Assembly: GCF_014489635.1 (NCBI RefSeq)
Contig: NZ_CP060828.1
Coordinates: 2,580,001-2,644,000, forward strand
Direction of reading: 5' to 3'
DNA: 64,000 nt
Source: Streptomyces roseirectus
Lineage (GTDB): Bacteria > Actinomycetota > Actinomycetes > Streptomycetales > Streptomycetaceae
In this document: positions 20,574 through 29,450 of the stretch, piece after piece
Layout: every line of letters starts with the position of its first letter
How positions within the stretch are numbered: the first letter of the stretch is position 1
Program-made: the position numbers and the translations under genes
Notes under the pieces: model-generated
Databases searched by the model: none
The model's input: the letters and a program-made list of their open reading frames with translations, nothing else
Told to the model about the DNA's origin: nothing

Positions 20574-22097
20574 TCAGGACCCCTGCGGCTGGCGGGCCGC
20601 CGCCGTCGAGAGGCGGGGGCCGGTGGGCAGGAACTCGGACCACGACGCGGGGATCGGCGTCGGGTCGACGTTCGCGTAGCCGAGGAGGGTCTGCGCCTGC
20701 TTGGCCTCCTGCTGTTGCTGCTTCAGCTTCTCGGGGGTGACGCCGATGCCGGCGTCGTCGGTGGCGCTGTCGGCGTTGGACTGCAGGACGTAGCGCAGGC
20801 CGGTGTCGGTGACGAGGAAGACCGGGCCCGCCTTGGTCTCGGTGCCCTGGAACTGGCGGTAGAGCTGGCCGGAGCCGGGGGTGACGTAGCCGCTGGAGGA
20901 GCCGGTGGGCAGGCTCTCGGGGAACCCGGTGCCGGCCCAGGTGCTGAGGGTCGTCGCGCCGGTGCCGCCGTCCACGGAGCGCAGCACGTTGCAGACGGTG
21001 CTGCGGGAACCGGCGTCGGTGGAGGGGTCGTTGACCGGCTGGGGCAGTTCGGTCGGCCAGGTGTACTCGGTACCGAAGGGGGCGCCCGGGACGATCTCGC
21101 CGGGGCTCATCGCCTTCGCCTTGCCGTCCTGCCCCAGGGGTTTGGCCAACTCCTTGCTGAACAGCAGGAGTTGGGCGACGAACGGGGTGATCGGGGCGAC
21201 CCGGCCGGGCAGGACGACGTAGTACTGGTCCTTGTTGAGGTCGGACGCCTTGAGGACCATGCCGACCCGGTCGGTGTCCTCGTCGAGCTGGCCGGGGGCG
21301 TTCGCCTTGTCGCCGACGCCGCTGCCGACGGACGGGAACGTGATCGCGTTGCCCGTGTGGAGCGTCGCCATCCACTCCTTGGAGACCTTCTGCGCCTGCC
21401 GCCCCGAGCCGACGACCGCGCGCAGCAGCAGTTCGTCGGACTTGTCGACGCCGTACGCGCGCCCGCCCGCGTCGACGACGTACCGCTTGCCCTCGGGGTC
21501 CTGGACGTACAGGAGCTGACCGCCGGTGAGCCTGTTCGCGCCCTCGGTGGCGTCCATGTCGCGGGAGGCGAGGACGAGGGCCGCGCGCTGGATGGACTCG
21601 CCGCCCGCGCTGGGGCGTTCGCAGATCGCCCAGCGCTTGGCCTTGCCCGCCTCGCCGGGGTCCGGGAGGCGGTCGGGGGCGTAGGGGATGCCGATGGTGA
21701 CGCCGTGCTTGATCTTGCCGCTGTCGAGGACGGACTCGGCGACCTGGACGACGTCGCCCTTGCCCGCGTCGAGCAGCAGCCGGGCCGAGGCCATGTTGAG
21801 GACGGGGTGCAGCTGCTTCTGGCCGCCGGTGGTCAGGACGACGTACCTGGTGGTCGACTTGCTCGCGACGATCACCTTGGCGCCGGGCTCGTCCCAGCCC
21901 TTGGGCGCGGTGGGTTTGAACATGCCCCAGGCGCCGAAGACGGCCATGACGACGACGCCGACGATCGCCCCGGGGATCACCCCGCGCAGCGGCCGGGGAG
22001 CGCCTTCCTCCGAGCCGGGCGACGAATGCGTGAACGCCGCGAGCATGCGGCGCTTCGCAAAGGTGTAGGCATTGAGCTCGTCACGCCGGGATGCCAT
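20574..22097 (-). CDS. eccB: Type VII secretion protein EccB
   Basis: 507 residues starting MASRRDELNAYTFAKRRM, the typical short cytosolic EccB N-terminus. One transmembrane helix (about 42-60, VIPGAIVGVVVMAVFGAWG) and a large extracytoplasmic domain with repeated EccB folds follow. A GGGGGAGA-type ribosome-binding region precedes the ATG. It anchors the periplasm-side ring of the ESX complex. Divergent from eccE; co-transcribed with mycP. Confidence 0.92.
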   Translation of the reverse strand: MASRRDELNAYTFAKRRMLAAFTHSSPGSEEGAPRPLRGVIPGAIVGVVVMAVFGAWGMFKPTAPKGWDEPGAKVIVASKSTTRYVVLTTGGQKQLHPVLNMASARLLLDAGKGDVVQVAESVLDSGKIKHGVTIGIPYAPDRLPDPGEAGKAKRWAICERPSAGGESIQRAALVLASRDMDATEGANRLTGGQLLYVQDPEGKRYVVDAGGRAYGVDKSDELLLRAVVGSGRQAQKVSKEWMATLHTGNAITFPSVGSGVGDKANAPGQLDEDTDRVGMVLKASDLNKDQYYVVLPGRVAPITPFVAQLLLFSKELAKPLGQDGKAKAMSPGEIVPGAPFGTEYTWPTELPQPVNDPSTDAGSRSTVCNVLRSVDGGTGATTLSTWAGTGFPESLPTGSSSGYVTPGSGQLYRQFQGTETKAGPVFLVTDTGLRYVLQSNADSATDDAGIGVTPEKLKQQQQEAKQAQTLLGYANVDPTPIPASWSEFLPTGPRLSTAAARQPQGS

Positions 22098-22301
22098 CGG
22101 TGCCTGTCTCCCCCTAGGTCGCACGGGATGTGCCGGCGGGCGGGGCCCGCGTGCCGGACGCCCCCGCCCGCGATGTCAGAGCGGCCCCCTACTATGCCTG
22201 GTATCCACCGGGACGTGGGGCGCGGGTAGGTTGTCCGGGCACCGAAGGGCCTTGTGCGGTGCGGGAGAACCAGCGAGTTGTGAGGAGAACGGGGGGATGG
22301 A

Positions 22302-23564
22302 GTGAGGGCTTCCAGGACACGCGGCCGCTCGCCGGCCGAGGCGAGCGCACCGCACCTCACGTCGCGTTCGGGGCAGGCCGGGGCATTCCGGTTGCAACGA
22401 CTGGTCCTGCTGGAGATCGCCGCCGCCGCTCTCGTCGTCGGCTGGGCGGTGAACACGGTCGCGCTCGCGGGCGCGGGCGTCCTCGCCGTCTGCCTGGTCC
22501 TGGTCGCGTTCGTCCGGCGCCGGGGGCGCACGCTGCCCGAGTGGGTGGCGACGGCCTGGGCGCTGCGCGCGCGGCAGCGCCGGGCCGCGAGCCTTGAGAT
22601 ACCGCCGGGCACCGAGCCGGGGCTCGCGCCGGCCGTCGAGTGCGACCCCACGCTGCGGACGTACACGTACGCGGGCCGCGACCGCCGTCCGGTCGGGATC
22701 GTCGGGGACGGCACGTTCGTCACCGCCGTCCTCCAGGTCGAGGCGGACTCGACGGCCCTGCGCGTGGAGCGCGACCGGCAGCCGCTGCCGCTGCGGCTCG
22801 TGTACGACGCGCTGGAGGTCGACGGGATCCGGCTGGAGTCGGCGCAGGTGGTCCTGCACACGCAGCCCGCGCCCGCGCTGCACCTGCCCCAGCAGTCGGT
22901 GGCCATCGCCAACTACGCGCCGCTCCAGGAGCAGACGGGGGCGCCGGCCGTGCGGATCACCTGGATCGCGCTGAAGCTGGACCCCGAGCTGTGCCCGGAG
23001 GCCGTCGCCGCGCGCGGAGGCGGGCTGACGGGTGCGCAGAAGTGCGTCGTCCGCGCCGCCGACCAGCTCGCGAGCCGGCTCACCGGGGCGGGCTTCCGGG
23101 CGACGCTGCTCGACGAGGAGGAGCTGACGTCCGCGATCGCGACGTCCGCGCACGCGAACCCGCTGGTCACGGCCGAGGCGGGGCGCACGGAGACGCGGGA
23201 GCGGCGGACCGAGGAGTCCGGGCGGGGCTGGCGGTGCGACAACCGCCGGCACACCACGTTCTGGGTGCGGCGCTGGCCCGCGCTCGGCGGGAACAGGGCG
23301 CCGTCGCTGCCGCAGCTCATCGCCCTCGTCACCGCGGTGCCCGCGCTCGCGACGACCTTCAGCCTCAGCCTCACGCGCGGGGAGCGACAGAACGCCTCCC
23401 TCGCCGGGTACCTGCGGGTGACCGGGCGCAGCGACGCCGAACTCGTCGCCGCGCGGCGCGCGCTCCAGGGGGCCGCGCGGCACACCGGGATGGGGCTCGT
23501 CCGGCTCGACCGGGAACAGGTGCCGGGGATGCTCGCCACGATGCCGCTCGGAGGGGTTCGATGA
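22302..23564 (+). CDS. eccE: Type VII secretion protein EccE
   Basis: 420 residues with two N-terminal transmembrane helices (about 32-70: LVLLEIAAAALVVGWAV and ALAGAGVLAVCLVLVAFV) followed by a soluble domain of EccE type, the peripheral subunit of the ESX membrane complex. GTG start. The reading frame continues to a stop that overlaps the next ATG (ATGA). Divergent from eccB across about 200 bases that must carry promoters for both sides. Confidence 0.82.
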   Translation: MRASRTRGRSPAEASAPHLTSRSGQAGAFRLQRLVLLEIAAAALVVGWAVNTVALAGAGVLAVCLVLVAFVRRRGRTLPEWVATAWALRARQRRAASLEIPPGTEPGLAPAVECDPTLRTYTYAGRDRRPVGIVGDGTFVTAVLQVEADSTALRVERDRQPLPLRLVYDALEVDGIRLESAQVVLHTQPAPALHLPQQSVAIANYAPLQEQTGAPAVRITWIALKLDPELCPEAVAARGGGLTGAQKCVVRAADQLASRLTGAGFRATLLDEEELTSAIATSAHANPLVTAEAGRTETRERRTEESGRGWRCDNRRHTTFWVRRWPALGGNRAPSLPQLIALVTAVPALATTFSLSLTRGERQNASLAGYLRVTGRSDAELVAARRALQGAARHTGMGLVRLDREQVPGMLATMPLGGVR

Positions 23565-24304
23565 CGACCGCGGTTTCTGTCGCCGGGGAGCGCGCGCGTG
23601 CGCTTCTGCGCTCCGGGTTCGGGCTCATCGGGCCCCGCCATGCCCGGCACTCCGTCTCCGTCGACCAGCTCGACGCGCTGTCGCTGCCCATCGGGGACGA
23701 CGGGGTCGTCATCGGGGTCGATCCCGAGGGGCGGCCCTCGGTGCTCGGGCTCAACCGGCCCACGCCGTACGACGTGACGCTCATCGGCGGGCTCTGGACC
23801 GCCCAGGTCATCGCCCTGCGGGCCGCCGCGACGGGGGCGCGGGTCGCCGTCGAGACGGGGCGGCCGGGGGCCTGGATGCAGATGGTCCACGCGATGGGGG
23901 GCGGGCAGAACGGGCTCGCAGTCCACGAGGTGGGGCGGGTGCCTCCGCAGGGCACGTCGCCGGGGACTCCCGTGCTGGTCGTGCGGGACTGCGGGATGCA
24001 GCCGCCCCGGGGGCGGGTGGCCTCCGGGCCCTGGCAGTCCGTACTGACGCTGCTGCCCTATCTCAGCCCCGTCGCACCCCGGCTGATCCGGCAGGCCCGG
24101 CTGGTGGGGGTGCAGCGGATCTCGCCCGACGAGGCGGCCGAGCTGAGCCGGGCGATGCCGTTGCCCGCAGCCGATCGGGAGGCGCTGCCGACGCTGCCGG
24201 ACGGGGTGACGCTGTGGTGCGGGGACCGGGACCGGCAGTACGTGATGACTCAGCCGACGGAGGCGGAGGTGGGGTTGCTGGGGATGGCTCGGCGGATGGA
24301 CTGA
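23561..24304 (+). CDS. Unknown protein translationally coupled to eccE
   Basis: 247 residues, ATG overlapping the eccE stop. No transmembrane helix or signal peptide is evident. It has a regular alternation of beta-strand and helix-like blocks (DVTLIGGLWTAQVIALRAAATGARVAVETG, TPVLVVRDC) ending in LWCGDRDRQYVMTQPTEAEVGLLGMARRMD. I do not recognise a family. The strict coupling to eccE implies it works with the type VII machine, possibly as a soluble partner of EccE. Confidence 0.75.
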   Translation: MTTAVSVAGERARALLRSGFGLIGPRHARHSVSVDQLDALSLPIGDDGVVIGVDPEGRPSVLGLNRPTPYDVTLIGGLWTAQVIALRAAATGARVAVETGRPGAWMQMVHAMGGGQNGLAVHEVGRVPPQGTSPGTPVLVVRDCGMQPPRGRVASGPWQSVLTLLPYLSPVAPRLIRQARLVGVQRISPDEAAELSRAMPLPAADREALPTLPDGVTLWCGDRDRQYVMTQPTEAEVGLLGMARRMD

Positions 24305-24630
24305 GGGGGTGGGTCGAGGGGGTGGGCTGAGAGGGCAGGCTGAGGGGCGCGCGGAGAGAGCGGGCTGAGGGGGTGGGGCGAGGGGCGCGCGGAGGAGGCG
24401 GGCCGAGAGGGCGTGCGAAAGGGCGCGCGGAGAGAGCGGGCCGAGGGGGTGGGCCGAAAGGCGCACGGAGGAGGCGGGGCGAGGGGCACGCGGAGAAGGC
24501 GGGCCGAGAGGGCGGGCCGAGAGGGCGGGCTGAAGGGCGCGCGGAGGGGGCAGAGCGAGGGGGTGGGCCGAAGGGCGTGTGAAGGGGCGGGCTGAAGGGC
24601 GTACGGAGGGGGCGGGGCGAGGGGTGTGCG
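24305..24630 (+). repeat. Degenerate G-rich minisatellite
   Basis: About seven degenerate copies of a ~25-base unit close to GGGGCRCGCGGAG...GCGGGCYGAG, interleaved with GGGGTGGGCCGAA-type blocks. It begins right after the stop of the eccE-coupled gene. The plus strand is almost entirely G/A plus some C with many runs of 3-5 G, so G-quadruplex formation is plausible. Confidence 0.75.
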
Positions 24631-25051
24631 GGGGTTGTTGCGGTCCGCTTTCGTTTCCTCGGTTTCGCATGACCTTCACTTGGGCCTATGTGCCGGTTCG
24701 GTGCGGATTGTTCGGTGGGGTGGGTGGGGGCGGGTGCCGGTTTCGGGTGGTGTGTGGTGCGTTGGGGTCGTGCTGGGGGGTGGACGGGCCTGCCGGGGTG
24801 GGGCTTGTGGTGATTAGGCTGGTACCGGGCGCGTCGCCGGAACCCGTGGACCGGGGGCGGTGCCTCAGGGGGAGCCGGCGGGCAGGCGCGGTACTGGCCT
24901 CGGACGTCCCCCGCTGACCTCGGTCGGGCCTTCGGCGTCCGGTCGGTACGGGTCGGCTTCGACCACTTCGGATGTGACGCTACGAAATGGTCGTTCCTGG
25001 TGCGGTGTACGGAATGCCGCGTCCGGGGGAACGGCCACCTCAGGAGGAACT
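24305..25051. other. Long spacer with G-rich repeats and EspI-like gene leader
   Basis: 747 bases without a convincing gene. The first ~330 bases are a purine-rich minisatellite (separate entry). The remainder to 25051 is unique sequence carrying a strong AGGAGGAAC ribosome-binding site for the next gene. Short frames inside are repeat artefacts. Confidence 0.6.
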
Positions 25052-28000
25052 GTGAGCAGCGATCGGGACGGGATGCGCGGGGGCTGGGCCACGCCCGGCG
25101 ATGACCAGCCCGACGCGGACTCCGGGGTCGACACGACGGGGGAGTTCACGATCGATTACGCCCCGCCGGCTTGGTATACGCAGAACGCGGGCGCGGGGGC
25201 CGGGGGGACCGGAGGGGCTGGGGCGCCTGTGACGCCGGGGGCGCCGGTCGGGCCGCCGGTGGGGGCTCCTGTGCCGGGGGTTCCTGCTCCGGGGGTGCCC
25301 TTGGGGAGCGGGTTCGAGCTTCAGGCGCCGGGGCAGGGCGGGAGTGGGGATCTGGACAGTCCGGCGACCATGCGGATCTCCTCCGCCGCGTTGAAGCGGG
25401 AGATCGCCGAGCGGGGTGGCGAGGCCGAGGGTGGCGCGCCTGGTGCCGCCTCGGCGGAGTCCTTCGGGAACGGTTCGGACAGTGGTGCCGGAGCAGAGGG
25501 TGTCGCTCAGGGCGCCCCCGCCGACGGTGGTTCCGCCGGCCCCGCCGCCGATCTCGCCGGTTCCGCCGACCCCGTCAGCCCGATCAGCCCCGCCGAGCAG
25601 GGCACCGAGCCGGGCTCCGAGACCCCGGCCGCCGAAGAGCAGAGCGGTGACGACGAGGCCGTCCAGGGACAGGGCGTCGAGTCCGACGCCGAGAGCGGTG
25701 ACTCCGCCGCCAGCCCTCAGGCTCAGGCCACCGGCCCGGACGCCGAGTCCGCTGACCAGGTCGCTGCTCAGGCCGCCGACTCGGGCACCGCGCCCGAGGG
25801 CCAAGCGTCCGCACCTGAGACCGAGGCGCAGACGTCCGCGTCTGAGGCCGGGACCGACGCTCAGGTGACCGCGCCCGAGGACAACGCCCAGACGCCCGGG
25901 CCCGGGGCCGACACCCAGACGTCCGCACCTGAGGCCAACGCCCAGGTGCCCGCGTCTGAAACCGGCGCCCAGGACTCCGCGCCCACCGCCGAGTCCGACG
26001 CCCCGGCCGCTCCCGAAGCCCAGCCCGCCGCCCCGGCCCCCGCAGCCGACGGTGCCACCCCCGCGCCCCAGGACGGCTCCTGGCCTCTGCCCGCGCCCGC
26101 CGTCCCCCCGCTCCCCCCGTCCTACGAGCCCGCTGCCCCGGCTCCGGCCGCCCAGTGGCCCGCTCAGCCTCAGCTGGGCGCCCAGCCTCAGCCGGGTGCC
26201 CAGCCCCCGCAGGTTCCGCCGGGCGCACCAGGCACGCCCCCGAACTGGCCCCCGGCGCAGCCGGGTTACGGCTTCCCGCAGCCGTCCGCGACCCCCCAGC
26301 AGTCGGCCACTCCCCCGGCGGGCTACGGCTTCCCCCAGCCCCCGGCCACGGCCCCCGACGCCAACCCCCAGGCCGGTTACGGCTTCCCGCAGCCCCAGCA
26401 GCCGGGCACGCCCCCGACGCCGCCCGGCGCTCCGGCGGGCTACGGCTTCCCCCACCCCCAACAGCCTGGCGCCACACCCCCCAACGCCCCGGCGGGCCCC
26501 GGTTTCCCGCAGCCGCCGGCCGCGAGCCCGGCATCCACGAGCCCGGCATCCGCAGCACCCACCGCGCCCCCGGCGACCCCGCCCACACCCCCCGGCCCTC
26601 CGGCCGGTTACGGCTTCCCCCACCCCGCGACCACCCCCACACCGCACCCCGGCGCCGCCCCCACGCCCCCCGCCGGTCACGGCTTCCCCCAGCCCACGCC
26701 TCCCGGCACCCCGGCTGGCCAGCCCCTCCCGGACGCCCAGCCGCCCACGGCACCCCCCACTCCCCCGGCGGGCTACGGCTTCCCCCAGCCGGGAGCCACC
26801 CAGCAGCCGACACCCCCCGCTCCCCCTGCGGGCCACGGCTTCCCCCAGCCGGAAGGCGCCCAGCAGCCGACACCCCCCGCTCCTCCGGCGGGTTACGGCT
26901 TCCCGCAGCCGTCCGCGAACCCCCAGCAGCAGCCGGCCACTCCCCCCGCGAGCTACGGCTTCCCCCAGCCGGGAGCCACCCAGCAGCCGATGCCTCCCGG
27001 CGCCCCGGCGGGCTACGGCTTCCCGCAGCCGCAGCCCCCGGCCACGGCCCCCAACGCCAACCCCCAAGCCGGTTACGGCTTCCCCCAGCCCCAACAACCG
27101 GCCCCCCAGCAGCCGGCACCCCCGCAGCCCGCCCCCAACCCCGGCTTCCCGCAGCCCCCCGCCGGCCAAGCGGCCCCCGTCGACCCCCGCACCGGCATGG
27201 CCTGGCCGCAGCCCCTCCAGCACGACCAGCGGCAGCCGGTGAACCCCGGGGCGGCGCCGCTCGGTTACACCGCCGCCGTCGAGCTCTCCTCGGACCGGCT
27301 GCTGAACAACAAGAAGCAGAAGGCGAAGAGCAGCAGGCCGGGCGCGGGTGGCTCGCGGTTCAAGCTGGGCGGGAAGAAGGAGGAGGCGGAGCGGCAGCGG
27401 AAGCTGGACCTGATCCGGACGCCCGTGCTGTCGTGCTACCGGATCGCGGTGATCAGCCTGAAGGGCGGCGTGGGGAAGACCACGACGACGACGGCGCTCG
27501 GCTCGACCCTGGCCACCGAGCGGCAGGACAAGATCCTCGCGATCGACGCGAACCCGGACGCCGGCACGCTGGGCCGGCGTGTGCGGCGGGAGACGGGGGC
27601 GACGATCCGGGACCTCGTCCAGGCGATCCCGTACCTCAACTCGTACATGGACATCAGGCGGTTCACCTCGCAGGCCCCCTCGGGCCTGGAGATCATCGCC
27701 AACGACGTCGACCCGGCCGTCTCGACGACGTTCAACGACGAGGACTACCGGCGGGCCATAGACGTCCTGGGCAACCAGTACCCGATCATCCTCACGGACT
27801 CCGGCACCGGTCTGCTCTACAGCGCGATGCGCGGTGTCCTCGACCTCGCCGACCAGCTGATCATCATCTCCACCCCGTCCGTCGACGGCGCGTCCAGCGC
27901 GAGCACCACCCTGGACTGGCTCTCGGCGCACGGTTACGCGGACCTCGTCGCCCGGTCCCTGACGGTCATCTCCGGGGTCCGCGAGACCGGCAAGATGATC

Positions 28001-28327
28001 AAGGTGGAGGACATCGTCAGCCACTTCGAGACCCGTTGCCGCGGCGTCGTCGTCGTGCCCTTCGACGAACACCTCGCGGCCGGCGCGGAAGTCGACCTCG
28101 ACATGATGCGCCCCAAGGTCCGCGAGGCGTACTTCCACCTCGCCTCCCTGGTCGCCGAGGACTTCGTCCGCCACCAGCAGTCCCACGGCCTGTGGACAAG
28201 CGACGGCAACCCACCCCCGGTAGCGGCCCCCCCGATGCCGGGCCAGCAGATGCCGCCGTACCCCGGCCAGCCGTACCCGCAGCAGGGGCAGCAGCCGTAT
28301 CCCCCGTACCAGCCGCCGCGGCAGTAG
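25052..28327 (+). CDS. Proline-rich MinD/ParA-like ATPase, EspI-like
   Basis: 1,091 residues. The first ~750 are low complexity: a Glu/Ala/Ser-rich acidic part, then a Pro/Gln/Ala-rich part with 14 copies of a GFPQP-centred repeat (mostly GYGFPQP) at about 404-703. The last ~290 form a MinD/ParA P-loop ATPase with deviant Walker [11 protein letters not shown] at 804 and [12 protein letters not shown] after it. The GTG start is preceded by AGGAGG. A proline-rich N-terminus on a MinD-like ATPase next to ESX genes matches mycobacterial EspI, which regulates the secretion system; I infer a similar role. Confidence 0.88.
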   Translation: MSSDRDGMRGGWATPGDDQPDADSGVDTTGEFTIDYAPPAWYTQNAGAGAGGTGGAGAPVTPGAPVGPPVGAPVPGVPAPGVPLGSGFELQAPGQGGSGDLDSPATMRISSAALKREIAERGGEAEGGAPGAASAESFGNGSDSGAGAEGVAQGAPADGGSAGPAADLAGSADPVSPISPAEQGTEPGSETPAAEEQSGDDEAVQGQGVESDAESGDSAASPQAQATGPDAESADQVAAQAADSGTAPEGQASAPETEAQTSASEAGTDAQVTAPEDNAQTPGPGADTQTSAPEANAQVPASETGAQDSAPTAESDAPAAPEAQPAAPAPAADGATPAPQDGSWPLPAPAVPPLPPSYEPAAPAPAAQWPAQPQLGAQPQPGAQPPQVPPGAPGTPPNWPPAQPGYGFPQPSATPQQSATPPAGYGFPQPPATAPDANPQAGYGFPQPQQPGTPPTPPGAPAGYGFPHPQQPGATPPNAPAGPGFPQPPAASPASTSPASAAPTAPPATPPTPPGPPAGYGFPHPATTPTPHPGAAPTPPAGHGFPQPTPPGTPAGQPLPDAQPPTAPPTPPAGYGFPQPGATQQPTPPAPPAGHGFPQPEGAQQPTPPAPPAGYGFPQPSANPQQQPATPPASYGFPQPGATQQPMPPGAPAGYGFPQPQPPATAPNANPQAGYGFPQPQQPAPQQPAPPQPAPNPGFPQPPAGQAAPVDPRTGMAWPQPLQHDQRQPVNPGAAPLGYTAAVELSSDRLLNNKKQKAKSSRPGAGGSRFKLGGKKEEAERQRKLDLIRTPVLSCYRIAVISLKGGVGKTTTTTALGSTLATERQDKILAIDANPDAGTLGRRVRRETGATIRDLVQAIPYLNSYMDIRRFTSQAPSGLEIIANDVDPAVSTTFNDEDYRRAIDVLGNQYPIILTDSGTGLLYSAMRGVLDLADQLIIISTPSVDGASSASTTLDWLSAHGYADLVARSLTVISGVRETGKMIKVEDIVSHFETRCRGVVVVPFDEHLAAGAEVDLDMMRPKVREAYFHLASLVAEDFVRHQQSHGLWTSDGNPPPVAAPPMPGQQMPPYPGQPYPQQGQQPYPPYQPPRQ

Positions 28328-28336
28328 ACGACAAGA

Positions 28337-28369
28337 GGGCCGGTGCTCGAAGGAGCACCGGCCCTTTTT
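28337..28369. terminator. Strong bidirectional terminator
   Basis: GGGCCGGTGCTC and GAGCACCGGCCC form a perfect 12-bp stem with a GAAG tetraloop, followed by TTTTT on the plus strand. It lies between the convergent ends of the EspI-like gene and ribF. Confidence 0.93.
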
Positions 28370-28378
28370 GTTCGACTC

Positions 28379-29332
28379 TCAGCCCTCTTCGGCCGCCGCC
28401 ACCAACTCCCGGCACTTCTTCACATCCAGCGCCATCTGCTCCAACAACGCGTCCAGCGAGTCGAACTTGGCCTGCCCCCGCACGTACGCCAAAAAGTCGA
28501 CGCACACATGCAACCCGTACAGATCAAGCCCCACCCGGTCGATGGCGTACGCCTCAACCGTACGCGTCGTCCCGTCGAACTGCGGATTCGTACCGACGGA
28601 GATCGCGGCCGGCATAGCCTCCCCCGCCGCGTGCAACCACCCCGCGTACACCCCGTCCGCCGGAACGGCCGTGTGCGGCAGGGTCTCGACGTTGGCGGTG
28701 GGGAACCCCAACTCCCGCCCCCGCTGGGCCCCGTGGACGACGACACCCTCAACTCGATGCGGCCGCCCCAGGATTTCACCGGCCCCCTCGACATCCCCCT
28801 CGGCGACCAGACGCCGCGTCAGAGTGGACGAGAACGGCTGTCCCCCGCCCGCCTCCCCCGCGACGAACAGATCCACGACCTCGACCTCGAAGTCGTACAC
28901 CTTCCCCTGCTCCGCCAGAAACTCGACGTTCCCCGCCGCCCGGTGCCCGAACCGGAAGTTGGGCCCCTCGACGACCGCCTTCGCGTGCAGCTTGTCGACG
29001 AGGACCTTGACGACGAACTCGGCCGGCGAGAGCTTGGAGAACTCGGTGGTGAACGGCAGCACCAGCACCGCGTCCACCCCCAGCCCGGCCATCAGGTCGG
29101 CGCGCCGGTGATGCGGCGCGAGCAGCGGCGGATGACTCCCCGGCCGCACGACCTCGCTGGGGTGCGGATCGAACGTGACGACGACGGCCGGCACCCCGAG
29201 TTCCCGCGCCCGCTCCACCGCGTGCCGGACGATCAGCTGGTGGCCGCGGTGGACGCCGTCGTAGGAACCGATGGTGACGACGCTGCGCCCCCAGTCCTGG
29301 GGGATGTCCTCCAAGCCACGCCAGCGCTGCAC
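28379..29332 (-). CDS. ribF: Bifunctional riboflavin kinase / FAD synthetase
   Basis: 317 residues. Phosphorylates riboflavin to FMN and adenylylates FMN to FAD. The N-terminal nucleotidyltransferase has VTIGSYDGVHRGHQ (the HxGH-type site) and FDPHPSEV. The C-terminal riboflavin kinase domain has GRELGFPTANV and GVYAGW. The GTG at 29332 is preceded by GAGGAG. The gene is usually downstream of truB in this genus; here a large regulatory-type gene lies between them. Confidence 0.95.
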   Translation of the reverse strand: MQRWRGLEDIPQDWGRSVVTIGSYDGVHRGHQLIVRHAVERARELGVPAVVVTFDPHPSEVVRPGSHPPLLAPHHRRADLMAGLGVDAVLVLPFTTEFSKLSPAEFVVKVLVDKLHAKAVVEGPNFRFGHRAAGNVEFLAEQGKVYDFEVEVVDLFVAGEAGGGQPFSSTLTRRLVAEGDVEGAGEILGRPHRVEGVVVHGAQRGRELGFPTANVETLPHTAVPADGVYAGWLHAAGEAMPAAISVGTNPQFDGTTRTVEAYAIDRVGLDLYGLHVCVDFLAYVRGQAKFDSLDALLEQMALDVKKCRELVAAAEEG

Positions 29333-29450
29333 TGTGACCGCTCCTCGAACCCGTGTCCGTACCGTTTCTTAAGACTGCGCAGGTCTAAGGGTGCCATGTC
29401 CGACGGCCCCCGTTCTCATCGGCATCCGCGCTGTGACAGGGCGCACGCGT

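Noticed and set aside
22190..22195. TACTAT as the -10 box of an eccE promoter
   Set aside because: No acceptable -35 sequence is present 16-18 bases upstream, so I could not support a promoter call.
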